From Gnetum montanum (lineage: Eukaryota > Streptophyta > Gnetopsida > Gnetales > Gnetaceae), in NCBI GenBank assembly GCA_015680685.1, contig MNCI01011128.1, positions 1,288,803 through 1,352,802 of the forward strand: DNA of 64,000 nt. Direction: 5' to 3'. The notes beneath the pieces were generated by a model. The model was not told the DNA's origin. It ran no database searches and worked only from the letters and a program-made list of their open reading frames with translations. The translations under genes and the position numbers were made by a program. Shown here piece by piece: positions 35,396-47,429 of the stretch. Each line of letters opens with the position of its first letter. Position 1 is the stretch's first letter.

Positions 35396-38377
35396 TGTAT
35401 ATACTTTTGATGGATCAAATATTTTGCACACAATTGCATCCATTATCATTATACATGATGCATGGAATATTCTTCTTCTCTAATTGTTCAAATTCATTCT
35501 CCTTGGAGATTTCCAAGGAGAGGTCCCTTATGCCCATTCATGAATTAACTATGCATAACCATGCCCTTCCCATAATTATGGGGAAGTCACCTTTGTAGTT
35601 TTCGACTTTGATCACTAGAAAATCAGCAAGATAGGACCACCCATTGACTATGGTCATAATGTCCTCCACCAACCCCAAGGGAGCAATGATTGATTGGTCT
35701 ACCAATTCTAAATGAATGTTGCTTTTCTTGAGAGGTGGTAGGTTCCAAGCCTTGTACATGTCATGAGAGATGAGATTGACACTAGAACCAGAATCAAGCA
35801 GAGCCTTGCATGGCTCATGTCTAGTGATCTGTAAGTAAATGAGTGGACTTATTAGGTCAAATATTTTCATGGGTAGATTTCTAGCCTTGATAAAATTGAA
35901 AATAGCATGAGTTTAACATCATAGTGTGGATATGAGGTGGTGTTTGATTCGAAGGATGCTTGAAGGTGTTTGATGTAAAGGATGAGGGTGTTGGTGATGC
36001 AGGGTGACTAACCATATTAGGTTGTGAGGATTTTTGGCTTGGAAGAAAGGTTGTTTCTTGGATCGATTGTTCGAACTACTTGGCACAAAAGTTGGTTTTG
36101 AATTTATAGCCCTTGTAGCATTTCATTGCTATGGCTATGGAGGAATTTTTCCTTGCATAGATAGAGTAAGAGGTAACTAGGTTGAGGGTAGAGGAATGTG
36201 TGTAGATGAATGTGGAGGATGCTATGGATATGGGTTCTCTCGTTGAGTGGATGGTGAATTTGTTTAGTGATACTCTGGGGGGTAATAGTGATGTTGAAAT
36301 GAGGTGTGACTTGTAGAACTTCTTAGAGAAATAGATTGCCGAACATAGTACCTGTATGGATCTAGTTTCCTATAAGGGTACTGTTGCCTTGGTGGTGGAA
36401 TTCTCCATGATTGTGATTGGTGCCATTGTTGGTATGCTCATATGGTTGTGGTGGAGCTCCACCTAGGTAATAAGCTTATTATTGCTAGTGGAACTACCTT
36501 GGATTGCCTTGAGGATAAGGCAATCGTCTAGGTGCTTGCCTACGTGCTAGTCAAGGCTTCAATGCACACACCCTAGACTCTTGTAAGTGTGACACCATAG
36601 GGCAACATGCCTTTGGATGTTCGTATTGACAAATGTCATAACCAGGATCATCATCAAAGTCGGTTTCCACAACTTCCTTTATAGTAGCAGCTTTGCCCTT
36701 ACCTCTCTAGTAGGCATGTTCAACTTCTTTTCATCTCCTATGTTCACGATTACTATTTTTTTCTTTGGATGCTTTAGCAATCTTCATAGTAGTTTGGAAC
36801 TTCTCATCCAAAGAGTCCCATAATTTATCAACCTTTGCTAAAATGTTAGAAATAGATTTTTGAATAGGTGAGATTTTCCTATTCCCCACTTCATCGAGTG
36901 GTGACTCCTCCTCATCACAAAATTGAATCTATATTTTCCTAATGGAAGGATCCTAATTATACTCTTTTGCACTTTCTCTTTTTTGCAAGTCACCTTCCTC
37001 TTTGGCTACCTACTCAATCAACCTTTGGATTTGATGAGTTCTTAATTTAGATAGTCTCCCTTGGGCATAAACCCTAAGAGTTCTTTTGGTTTCAAAATGG
37101 AGTCCATCTCTAATGTGGTAGAGTTACTCCCTTTGAGAATAATCATGGCCAAGGCATCAATGTAAGAGGGAGTAGTATTTGCCCATGGCAGTGTCCAAAG
37201 GTTCATGTGTTCCTTGTTTTTAGCCTTGGATCTGACTTGTTAGATTAGACACTCTAGAGTACATTTGATATTTATCGTTGAATAGCTCCAACATGGTACT
37301 CCATTTGTGGATATATTCTAGCTCTAAGGATAGATACCAACCTTCAACTTTCTTAATGAGTGTCCTCGGGAAAAGCTTGAGTTTTTGCCAATCATTTTCT
37401 ATGTTCTGTAAGGCATAGGCATCATGGAAAGCTTATAGATGTCTTTGCAGATCAGAGTTGTATCCCCTCTCAAATCTTGGGATATTATTCATGTCTAAGT
37501 GCTTAATCCTATGATCTTTCACATTCTTGGTTGGGATCTTTACTACTTCTACTGCAATGTTAAGCAAGCTTCAAGTTGCCAATAGAGGTTCACAATCATC
37601 ATTGTGTTGATGATGCTGATGATGGTTTCTGCCATCTCTTCGGTCTTGGTGGCCTCCATTGTCATTGTTGTCTCATTAATAACCTTCATCATGATTATTT
37701 TGATGGTGGCTTCTATGAGAACCAAAAAATGAAGAGAAGTTTTTGAAATTAAATGAAGAGGATGAAGAAGAAGGTGGACCACCACTGCAACTATGATGTC
37801 CACCACAATATCTTTGCTCATTACGACCACCATCCTTAGATTCCTTACCATCGTGATGTTTACCTAAGTCCCTACATTGACTTTCACTTTTTCCTAAACC
37901 TAGTTTATGAATAGTGGATCATAGGTTCAGGGCCACATCCTCATTACCAACAATAGGGGGTGGAGAATCTTCATGTTGAGAACCTTCAAAGGGAGGATCC
38001 TCATTGTCATCTTGATTTAGTAGGAACACGAGATTAGTGAAATGTTTTCCCTTCATAGCATGGTGCTTCTCCTATTGTTGATCTCACTTACATTGTGTTT
38101 TAGTGGGATGGTAGTCCTGAGTGTCATGATCATTCACAACATATTCCTCATGAAGGTTTGAGATGCCTAACTTCTTAAGGATTCGAAATAGCATCCTAAG
38201 AACAGATTGATCAGGGGGTAAGACAATGTTTCCCTCCATGTTACACCATTGTAGCTGCTCATCCTGGTGTAGGATGAAGGTGAAGTCTAGTACATACTCA
38301 TCTAGATGAGCATATACCACTTTGCACTCCTATGGGATCGATAGTTTAACATCTTCACGCCTATGAGAAGAAGACAT
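35396..38377 (-). pseudogene. Element C gag and protease, broken
   Basis: The minus-strand start is ATG 38377 (MSSSHRREDVKLSIP). Gag core lies about 37100-37450 with WSTMLELFNDKYQMYSRVSN and a HEPLD block, homologous to element D 14490-14744. A zinc-knuckle-like EHPKACCP motif is near 36590. The low-complexity part at 37549-37851 encodes His/Met-rich shadows of an Asn/His-rich sense frame. Protease is at 35870-35538 with CKALLDSGSSVNLIS, a canonical DSG active site, and FPIIMGRAWL. The frame is then cut by element A, and RT and everything beyond are not found in the window. The protein would have been a gag-pol polyprotein. Confidence 0.7.
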
Positions 38378-38509
38378 TTTGCAACAAATAAAATAATTAG
38401 TGTGCTTTTGTAATTGGATGTCATTCAAAAGTGATGTTGACCTTGGCTCTATCCAATGATGTTAATAATGTTTACTAATCCTAGATAATGCACATTTCAA
38501 CAAACAAAG

Positions 38510-38527
38510 TCCTCGGTAATAGTGCCA
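38510..38527 (-). promoter_or_regulatory. Element C primer-binding site (tRNA-Asp type, decayed)
   Basis: On the minus strand it reads TGGCACTATTACCGAGGA, immediately inside the LTR. It aligns with the element D site TGGCGCTGTTGCCGAGGA, with changes at CpG and other positions. Confidence 0.75.
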
Positions 38528-38528
38528 A

Positions 38529-39450
38529 TGATGAGTGACGAGGTACCCTAATGCTTAACCATACAAATCACAAAGTGTTCATGCACAATCTGGTTGAATT
38601 CCATGGCATTTATAGTTTTTGGTGCATTAGTCTTCTAGGTAGTGAACCTTGCCCTAAGGTCATTCATTGTCTTCCTAATTACACTTGTGAAGTACAAAGG
38701 TATGGTTAAGTGAAATCGAGGCATATGATTTTTATCATTTTATATTTTACATTCTTTGGTGCTTTGAGAGAGAGATAAAGTAATTGAATGAAAAATCTAA
38801 ATTAACGAACTAACTGATCTCTAATTGGCCCTAACATAAGCATCTAGCCCCACTTTCTTTACACATCCTAAACCCATGTATCCATTGCTAGGTTACTAAG
38901 CACTATGCTATTGGGTGTACCAAGCAATAACACTACTAGGATTACCAAGTGAATAGATGTTACGTTGAAAGCAGTCGTACTTATGTAACTAACCTATCTA
39001 GCTTATCTCACTTAATTAACTCATTAGCTTAATTACTAGAAAACATTGAATAAATAATTGAAAACATTGAATGCATGAATAAATATCTAAAATATCCAGA
39101 ATGTTGCAAGGTTTATCAAGAAGCTCATCTTTATTACTACATACACTATTGTGCTTAGGTACAATAGTGCTCGAATAAAGATCTGTTCACTCAATGACTC
39201 TTTTTGTAGGCACTTGGGGGAAATATTTAAACTTTCAAATGAACAAATTGCAAGAGCTCTACTACTACTATTCATTTGATGCCATAAATATGGCTGGTGA
39301 GCATGTATTTATAGGCCAAGATAGACCCTTGTGTTGGTAGGGCCATGTTCAAGCAATAGACTACATCAACGAGGCCTAGTTGACGAGGCCCAGTCGATGT
39401 AATAGACGACATCAACAAGAACTAGTTAACAGAGCCTAGTTGATGCAACA
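38529..39450 (-). repeat. Element C 5' LTR, outer end eroded
   Basis: Aligns along its length with 9586-10485. TATAAATA lies at 39306-39313 on the minus strand. The outermost 13 or so bases, including the terminal TCATCA, are replaced by old-LTR sequence, so no target duplication can be read. Confidence 0.9.
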
Positions 39451-39604
39451 AACTAATTGGAAAGACAATGACTAACGATTGTGGATTTCATTATCTACGA
39501 ATATTGGCCACTTCAATAAAAAAAAATCTACAAAATTCAATTGAATCATGTGTACATGCTGGTGATTCATATGGTTGGGTGTAGGGAATACCTACTATTC
39601 ATCA
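39451..39604 (+). repeat. Old solo LTR (C/D family), right part
   Basis: Continues the LTR broken at 9585: 'ggaaagacaatga', then 'ttgaatcatgtgtacatgct', 'ttcatatggttgggtgtagg' and a terminal TTCATCA, matching the last 150 bases of the element D LTR (13728-13866). It is followed by CTTAA, the same five bases that precede the left part. Confidence 0.8.
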
Positions 39605-40007
39605 CTTAAGAATTAAGTGCAACAACTTAACGATTGTATGAGGAAGTGATTATTAAAATTAAAGATAATTATTTGGAAAATAAATTTTAATTTTAGAGTA
39701 AAATTGAAGTTAAGAAAATTCATTAACTTTCTCCAAATCCTTTTGGTATCTTTATAGATGAAATGTAGAAATGATTATGCAATGGGCAAGATAGTCATGC
39801 TATCAAAATTTGATCCCAAGCATTGAATCAACTTTTGCATGCCGAGGATGCTAACTTGATCTTCACTATTGCAAATGGTATGAAAAATATGTTGCAAATT
39901 TTAGAAAATTATTGTTGCTTATCTAGTCTTTGAGTGAATGTATCCAAACCAAATTGATGATTTGGGATATAAGAAATACTTGTTATAAGTTCTATTTTGG
40001 AGGTTTC
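39605..40007 (+). pseudogene. Decayed LINE, 3' part of RT
   Basis: Near 39830-39920 the frame reads HAEDANLIFTIANGMKNMLQ followed by ILENYC, matching the LINE palm motif of the type YADDxxLxA...GMQ..L. This completes the RT whose first half ends at 8913. A VNVSKPN stretch follows. It is cut at 40008 by element B. Confidence 0.75.
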
Positions 40008-42076
40008 TATAGCGACCGAAAACGTCGGTGGCTAGAACACCGAGAGGTTGCTGGGCATATAGTTTAAACCTGGATCTGTGTGAGGGCCATGCTGGAGAAG
40101 AAAATGGAAATGGGGTGCCCTAAATGGTCTGGTCGATCAGACATGGACTTAATAGGTGTAACTTAACCTTTTGTAAACATTTGTTTTAGAAGAGACGTAT
40201 GTAGGTGAAGCGATGATCAACAAATGCAAGATAATAAAAGTAGTGCAAAACACAATGATAGTAAAAAAAGAATAAAAGAGACTTGGGTGAGAAAATGCAC
40301 TGCCCCAAGATGGAAGATCTGACCTTTGTTTTGTTGAAAAGTGTACAACTAAATATGCAACACTGGAGTGGCATAGCTTACAATAGATCTGTATGATCAC
40401 AGGTCCCTGAACCATAGCCAATAGCTTGCTACTTGGGATTCTTGTGCTTGTGAATTTGCTTGCCAAAGTGCCAAAATGCTAGACCCACAAAGGGATGTCT
40501 GGAGTCAACCAGAATGCTCAAAGCTAACCAGAATGCTAAAAATGCCAACTATGCTCTCCAAAAGCTAACCCAAAAAGCCAACCGCGTAAAAAAGCAACCC
40601 TTTGAACATTGTTGGCCGGGGTATTTATAGGGCCAAGAGTAGGAGAAAAATGTGGTCTAGATGCTAGGTGTCCTAGGCCCCACAAGATGCAAGCATGGTT
40701 GTGCTATGTAGGTTTGTGATGCTAGATGTGAACACTGTTACACTGTGATCATACTGCTGAAACTGCATGTGCCAAAATCCAGAAAGCATACCAAAAATGA
40801 AAGAAAAATGGAGTCTATGCTCTAGGACTACATCTTTCCTACTCTTGTGAGCAGGGTCAAGCATAGGAAAAATTTTGGGAATTGACCAGAGGTATGCAAA
40901 ATGAAGCAAGCTTGCTGATCTTGTCTACCGAAGAGATGCCAGGGTGAGAATGATCATTGCCAACAAGTTTTAGAGCTAATTGAAAATGTCTTAATGCCTC
41001 CATGTAAGTGTTACATTACTTACGCTGTTCATCATGTTGGCGTAGTGTAAGTAGCTTCATGCTACACTACGTAGCGTAGCATAGCGTAGCCACCAGTCTT
41101 GAAAGAAGTCTTACCTAAAAGCCAAGAACATCTATTCGAGGCTTGGTTAGGCAAGCAACTAAAACTTTGTCTTCCATGCTAGAAAGCCTTCAGACCTGCT
41201 GAGTTCATCCTTTGGGCATTTTGTTATTTTTCATCCTCGCTACGCTGTGCTACGCTATGCAGCGTAGCGGCCAATGTGACATGCATCCTTGTTTAATCTG
41301 CAATGTTTTATCAGGAAACTTTGTGATTCTCTTGTAGGAGTCACTTGACAGAGGGGCCTTTGTGCATTTTTCCTTGCTACACTATGCTATGTTGCATAGT
41401 GAAGCACCCAATGTTGGTTGAATCCTAACTTATTTCTATAAACATTTTAACATAGGATGTTTGTCATGTTTTGGTGTGTTAGCAGAGCGAGCTTGTTTCA
41501 TGGTTAAAGCAAGGGCAAGTGCTTTTACTCTGTTGGAGTTACCCAAGTAGGAGTGTTGTTGAAGTATATCCCTGCTATGCTATGCTATGCTACGTAGTGT
41601 AGCACAACATTACACTCATATTGAGATAATTCTTGACAAAATTTTCCACATTCTGTTGCACCGTATCGCTCACGCTTCAGGGATGAAATAGGGAAGATGC
41701 TCTGGAAGACTAGCTTGTTATCAACTTGCATCTTGGATGTCTAATTGGTCTCCTCAAGTTTTGCTACGCTGCACAGCATAGTAGATTTCTCTGTTAGAAA
41801 ACTTGCCAAACTATTTAGCTCATCCTGAACACTTTTGACAACTCCTAACATGGTCCCTGGGTAGATTGTCAGCCGGGTCAATTATCCAATTGGGTAGGCT
41901 GGAGATTCCAACAAGCCTATTAGCCCAAGCAATAGAAAACTTGCCAAACTATGCAGTCTACCCTTAGTGCCTAGATTGTCTAGAAAGTCCATCATGATGC
42001 TGCACTTGTGGATGTCCTTGCCCGAATTTCAAGACTCTGCTGAGGCATTAGGGTCTTGAAATTTTATGGTGTTTCA
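40008..42076 (-). repeat. Element B 3' LTR
   Basis: About 2.07 kb. On the minus strand it begins TGAAACACCATAAAATTTC at 42076, as in element A, and ends near 40008 with the block shared with the element A LTR end. It contains at least five hairpin-prone GCTACGCTAC...GTAGCGTAGC clusters (about 41040-41090, 41228-41265, 41365-41405, 41568-41605 and 41760-41785). Ends are inferred from alignment to element A. Confidence 0.85.
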
Positions 42077-42092
42077 ATGGCCCCTCTTTGTT
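42077..42092 (-). promoter_or_regulatory. Element B polypurine tract
   Basis: Reads AACAAAGAGGGGCCAT on the element sense strand, directly before the LTR, matching the element A tract. Confidence 0.85.
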
Positions 42093-43489
42093 GACATCTG
42101 GAGGACCTGTCCGAGAGACGTCGACAAAGAATACGAAACACCATGAAAAAAAATGCTAACATTGCTCTCTAGTGGTCACTTAGATGTCACTTTGCTATGC
42201 TTGGGAGTACTAAAATAGTCATGTAGGGAAAAGGGGCAAAGGATGGATTTGGGGGGAACAGGTTCGAAGGAGGAAAAGATGTAATAGAGCGTGATCCCTT
42301 GTTGGAGTGCTTGTGAGGGAGTCGACACACATGAGCATCTTTCCTTTACTGGCCTTTGACCTCTTGTCAGAGTGCTTAGAGATGGTTGTTCTGAAATAGC
42401 TATGGTGCCGTTTGTTTTAGGAACCATTTTTTTTAGATTTTATGCTCTTTTACGCTTTTGTGCTTTTCTTTTGCTGTTTAGCCATGTTCACTTGCAAACA
42501 ACCTTGTTGTTCTAGGACAAGTATTTCCTCCTCGAGATGAGTTGTGTTACATCTACATGTGGGGCTTTGACTTGCCTATAGATGCTTCCCATGCGACGAG
42601 TTGCATTACGTGCGTCATGGACTTGGTGGTTGGGCATGTGAGAGGGCTTTATATGCATTGGAAAAGCTTGTAAAAGAGATGTGACAAATTGCGAGTATAA
42701 GAAACGAGGTTAAGAAGGTTAAGAGGGAGAGCAGGATGTGCAGTCCCAAGTATCCAAGCTAGTCTAAGTGATCACTTTGGAACTATGTAGTGTCCTGCTC
42801 TCCTTGCAAAACGCATCTTTGAATGGCGCCACCTTGGCCTGTATCCTAAAAATGCAATAGAGAGAAAACCAGGAAAACATAACCATGAAATGAAGTGAGG
42901 GCAAAGTCCCGCTTACTTTAGACACTACTAAAGTAGCGAGCATTGTTGTTAAGGTAGCGATGTCCAAAGCAGGAAGGCCAACAGCAGTTCTGGTAGCGGC
43001 AGATTGGAAAGGCTGGCACTAAAGAGGCTAGGAGCGGTGGCGATGCAAGTGCTCAGGATTCCTCACCCCAGGTAAACATCATGCAGTCTAGCTAAAAGGC
43101 AAGAAGCCTAACAGCTAAATGGCTCTTGGACTTGGATGGTGGAGAGGGTTGGAGGGTAGCAACTTTGTGGCTGGGTCATAATAGTGTTGGAACTCCAATA
43201 GCAGGTGCTTACGGCAAGAGCTACTGCTAGGATGAGAGGCGATGGTAGCGGTAGCTTCAAAAAGTTAGCAAGATGTCAAATGACATCTCTGGAAGGTCAG
43301 CAATACTCCAAGGGCGGTGAAACTGCATGTGTTCCAGAGGGTGTTTCCTTAGTGACATGAACTACATTCTGGAACTGCAACGTTCCACCCCGTGTTTTCT
43401 AGAAAGTGGGCATTGTGCATGCTTACTTGTTTATAGGGTCGTGGATGTTGTGCTGGTCAGCGTTGAAGTGAAAACCTAGTTTAAGATTT
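42093..43489 (-). other. Element B 3' untranslated region
   Basis: Lies between array 3 and the polypurine tract. No coding remnants are supported; occasional open frames are short and overlap on both strands. Confidence 0.45.
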
Positions 43490-43810
43490 TGGTAGACCGT
43501 CAGATGTGCTAGTTTAAGGTCCTAGCAGACCACTATGCTAGTTTACTGTCATAGTGGATGGTGGATGGGCCAATTTAAGGTCGTAGTGGACCGATGTACC
43601 AGTTTAAGGTCCTAGTAGACCACTGTGCTAGTTTATCATCATAGCGGATGTTGGACGGCTAGTTTAGGGTCGTAGCGGACCATACTGTGGGTGCCAATTT
43701 TATGTCATAGCCCAAGGATGTGTTGTGCCAGTTTAACATCGTAGCAAATGTTCTTTGCCAGTTTATAGTCATAGCGGACTATCTTTGCTAGTTTTATGTC
43801 GTAGTGGATG
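43490..43810 (-). repeat. Minisatellite array 3 of element B
   Basis: About eight units of 35-40 bp with the plus-strand core GCCAGTTTAAGGTCGTAGCGGA. On the element sense strand this is a CGACCTTAAACTGGC-type core, equivalent to array 33330-33765 of element A, and likewise directly after the integrase stop. Confidence 0.85.
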
Positions 43811-43832
43811 ATGGTGCTTACCTTGCTTTGTA

Positions 43833-45000
43833 TCAGATGTAGTATGGCTTAAGGTACAAGTGGTTCATGGGATTTGCAAATTCATTGCCATCCATATCAG
43901 CTAGCTTGAAGGCCCCATTCTCGTAGGCTTTCGTGACTATGAATGGGCCTTCCCAGTTTGTTGAGAACTTGTTTACATGTTCACGAATAGCCTTGAGGAC
44001 TAGGTCCCCTTTTTTGATCAACCGTTGATGTAGATGGTAATGGTGCTTTTTCCGTTGCTTGTCTTGGTACCATTCAATGCGATCAAGTGTTTGGGCACGC
44101 TCCTCCTCTATGGAGTCAAGGTCAATGGTTCTAGACTTGTTGTTATGGGCCTCCTTCACGATGCTTGAAAGGATCATTCGTAGTGACGGTACTTGTAATT
44201 CAAGAGGTAATACCTCTTCAGATCTATAAACAAGGCTGTAAGGAGTTTTAGCTGTAGCTATTCTGCACGTCGTGTGGTAAGCCCACAACATGTAGAGGAT
44301 TTTCTCATGCCATCACCTCTTGCTACTGCTAAGAATCTTTTTGAGTAAGTTGATGATGGCCTTGTTTGTTGCCTCTGCTTGACTATTTGCCTGTGGGTAG
44401 TAGGGCGATGAAAACGAGTACTTGATGCCAAGGTTGTCACAAAAGGTTTTGGTTTTAGCGCTACTAAACTGTGCCCCATTATCTATCACAATAGTCATGG
44501 GAAGACCAAACCTTGTTGCTATGTTGTCTAAGATAAAGTGGAAAACCTATTGAGATGTAGTCTTCCTTAGGAGAATAGCCTCCACCCAATTTGTAAAGTA
44601 CTCGGTGGAAGTGATGATGAAGCTGTGTCCTGCGAAAGACTTAGGCATGATGGGTCCTATGATGTCTAGTCCCCATCATTGGAATGGCCACATGATCTGT
44701 GTAGGATGCAACTCAGTAGGTGAGACATGTATAAGATTTTCATGGCATTGGCATGTATCACATGTCGTAACTTTGGCAAGGCAATCTCGTTCTATGTAAG
44801 GCTAGTAATATCCTAGGCATATAATTTTCCCTGCCATAGCCCTAGGAGCTATGTGTCCTCTGCATAGTCCCTCATGGACTTTGTTAATGATTTTCTATGC
44901 TTGTTTCCCACCAACGCAGGTTAGTAATATCCCATCAAAGGAGCATTTGCATAAAGTGTTATCTCCTACAAGGACATACTTCCACGCTCGCTTTCAGATT
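43833..45000 (-). pseudogene. Element B integrase, broken
   Basis: Minus-strand order: an HHCC zinc-binding segment (about 44900-44740, VHEGLCRGHIAPRAMAGKI then TTCDTCQCHE); the catalytic core with the first Asp in GLDIIGPIMPKS (about 44670), the second in IDNGAQFSS (44480) and the Glu in NSQAEATNK (about 44370); and the C-terminal domain with KKGDLVLKAI, NWEGPFIVTKAY and final YLKPYYI (stop near 43833). All three catalytic acidic residues are visible. It would insert the cDNA into the host genome. Stops, for example between 44313 and 44291, and frameshifts split the frame into several parts. Confidence 0.85.
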
Positions 45001-45116
45001 GCATCTTTTTGAGCAGATGTTAAGCTGTGCGGGGGTTTACCATGTTGAAGGTAAGCTTTAATGTTAGCATACCACTCCTAAATATTAGTTATACTGATAG
45101 CTGTGATGTGTATCGC

Positions 45117-45560
45117 TTAAGTAATAGGGTCTGTGCATTCTATTATCGAAGTGGATAAAGTTGCCAATAGGTGGGATGACACATTCAATGCTAACATAGT
45201 TAAGGCATCTGCTATGGTGTTCTCATTGCAAGGCACGTGTTGGATGTCTATTGTTGTAAATTGTTTTAGCAAACTCTTGGCCAAGTCGTAATAAGGCTGT
45301 AAGTGTGAAGCTTTACTGGCATAGACTTCAGTAATTTGGTTGAAAACGAGTTGGGAATCGCCTTGAACTTCCAAATGTTGAATCTTTAGTTCTTGGGCTG
45401 CTAAGAGGCCCCTGAGGAGTCTTCGTACTCAGCTACATTATTCATACAAAGGAACATAAAGCGGTAAGCAAAAGGTCGAATATCCCCTAAGTAGAATGTA
45501 ATGATGACAGCAGCACTACTACCTTGCGTAGTTGAGGCATCATCGAAATGCAAAGTAGCT
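45117..45560 (-). pseudogene. Element B second (archaeal-type) RNase H, broken
   Basis: FDFEATLHFDDASTTQGSSA supplies the first Asp, MNNVAEYED the Glu and VQGDSQLVFNQ the second Asp. HVPCNENTIADAL is the typical C-terminal motif. A stop lies between the Glu and the second Asp (about 45400). An additional RNase H of this kind between RT-RNase H and integrase is characteristic of the Tat lineage. Confidence 0.82.
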
Positions 45561-45599
45561 TCGAAGTCAAATGGTATAGGGTTGAGGCTGTTGACATGT

Positions 45600-46267
45600 T
45601 CATCAGGGAACTCTAGCTCTATTATTTCTTGATCATCGATGGGTGAGGTTGTGAGCTGTGTAGTTATTGCTTGTCCCTTTGTCGATGATTGAGAAATATA
45701 ATGCAAATCAAAATTTGCTATTATAGCCTTCCATTGGGCTATTCTGCTACTCTCATACAAGTTCATTGTGATAGCCCAAAGTATGTTTCTCTTGCATATG
45801 ATGTTAACCTTGCTACAAAATAGGTAATGTCTCCACTTTTTTAGTGTGAATACTAGAGCGAGATAATTTCTTTCTACTTCGTTATACTTTGCCTCATAAG
45901 CTATTAGCGCATGGCTCAAGTAATAAACCAGGATTTTAGAGTCATCATCCTTCTTATGACATAACAATGATGCAATAGATATGTTCGAAGTGGCAAGGTA
46001 GATGTAGAAAGGCTTATCCCTGTATGATGGGTAAATAGTTGGGAGGTGCAAAAGCTCTTTCTTTAGGTTATTAAAGGCTTGTTGACATTGTTTTGTCCAC
46101 TCGAAGTTGATCCCCTTCTTTAGCAAGTGTTGCATAGGGTGTAACTTGTCAGTCAACCTTGCGATAAACCTCCAGATAAATTGTACTCTGCCTTGCAACC
46201 CATGCAGCTCTTTAAGGTTCATAGGTGGTGCTAAGTTGATGATGGCCCTTACCTTGTCAGGGTCCAC
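45600..46267 (-). pseudogene. Element B RT connection and first RNase H domain
   Basis: Contains LKELHGLQGRVQFIWRFIA and FEWTKQCQQAF typical of the gypsy RT thumb and connection, then YIYLATSNISIASLL, where ordinary gypsy RNase H has a catalytic Asp; here it is absent, as in other Tat elements whose first RNase H has degenerated. YNEVERNYLALVF and KWRHYLFCSKV follow. The frame is open over 288 codons, the longest surviving part of pol. Confidence 0.85.
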
Positions 46268-47300
46268 TCATATCCCTGCCTCTGATACTACAAACCCTAG
46301 CATGCATCCTATTTTAACTCCGAAAACACATTTCCTTGGGTTGAGATGCAAGTCATGCCTGTGACAATGTTTGAGGACTACATCTAGGTCGTTGGAATGA
46401 TAAATAGCTCCCTTAGACTTGACCGCTATGTCATCCACGTTATCATTTAGTCTCTCCAAGAGGTAGTCACTAAAAATGTATGTCATGGCTCATTGATAGG
46501 TTGCTCCACCATTTTTAAGTCCAAAAGACATCATGGTTTAATAAAAGATTCCCCAAGGGGTCATGAAAGTAGTTGTTAACTGATGCTTTGGGTTAATGCG
46601 AATCTGGTTGTAACCTGAGAACCCATCCATAAAGAATAGTAAGGCATGGCCAACTGTAGTGTCTATAAGTTGATCAATACTTGGTAATGAGAAATCATCT
46701 TTAATCATTGCTTTGTTTAGATCTTGAAAGTCTATACAAATTCGTATACCTCCCATTTTCTTAGAAACTACAACGATGTTCGACACCCACTCAGAGTAAT
46801 CGATTGCACGAATGAAACCAGCTTGATACAGCTTGGTGATTTTATCATGTACAACTAGTGTGATTTTTCGTTTGATTTTTCGAGCCTTTTGCTTGACTGC
46901 CTTGACACGCAGGTCTAAGACAATGTTATGTTGTATGAGCTGTGGGTCTAAGCCCAACATGTCTTCATAGGACCATGCAAACACTTTGACATTGTCTTGG
47001 AGAACTCTAGATATGTCCTTTTGCATTTGTGGATCTAGGAGGGAGCTAACTTTTAATGTCTTTATTTCCCCCTGGATGTAGTTACAGGTGTTTCAATAAG
47101 AGGGTCCTCAATCACATCCCCGGCCTCTAAGTCTAAGGCTTGGACCAGATGTTTGGGCCAATTTAGGGATGTTTCTAGGGATGCTATAATGTTGTCAGTA
47201 GATGATTCCTAGTCTATTGATTCTAAGGTTAGGTGTCTTGTGAGCCTACCATGAGGACCTGTCAAGGTTAAAAGTGAGTGAAGATCACCATGCATGGCCA
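46268..47300 (-). pseudogene. Element B reverse transcriptase, broken
   Basis: Minus strand: AGFIRAIDYSEWVSNIVVVS, GGIRICIDFQDLNKA (first Asp), LPSIDQLIDTTVG, FMDGFSGYNQI and TTTFMTPWGIFY are the conserved RT blocks. The YVDD box reads NVDDIAVKS (about 46430), so the Tyr is replaced by Asn. Stops lie at about 46537 and 46487. Upstream (47300-47040) a frame with LTLTGPHGRLTRHLTLES continues toward array 2 and may be the first coding part after a spliced intron. RT would copy the genomic RNA to DNA. Confidence 0.85.
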
Positions 47301-47429
47301 TTTTTGTTGAACTTGCCACAATAAGAAAAAAGACCAAGTCAAGTGATACCTGTCTGTAGCAACAACATGTAATGAATGTTTGTAAAGCAACAATGCAACA
47401 TGAAATAATTGTCAACTACTACGCGAAGT

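Larger units (their letters stand above)
9586..39450 (-). mobile_element. Element C: Athila/Calypso-like Ty3/gypsy retrotransposon carrying two nested elements
   Basis: On the minus strand: 5' LTR 38529-39450, primer site 38510-38527, gag and protease at 35396-38377, pol lost, a 3' non-coding block 19182-21016, a third ORF split between 18646-19190 and 10699-12990, polypurine tract 10486-10494 and 3' LTR 9586-10485. The two LTRs are clearly a pair, alike along about 900 bp but with many differences, so the insertion is old. Elements A and D were inserted later. The lineage is inferred from the tRNA-Asp-like primer site, the canonical DSG protease and the third ORF between pol and the 3' LTR. 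Confidence 0.75.

Noticed and set aside
37549-37851. 100-codon Met/Ile/Val-rich minus-strand ORF
   Set aside because: Composition reflects simple GAT/CAT/ATT repeats in the element C gag region. The homologous gag frame is a different one.
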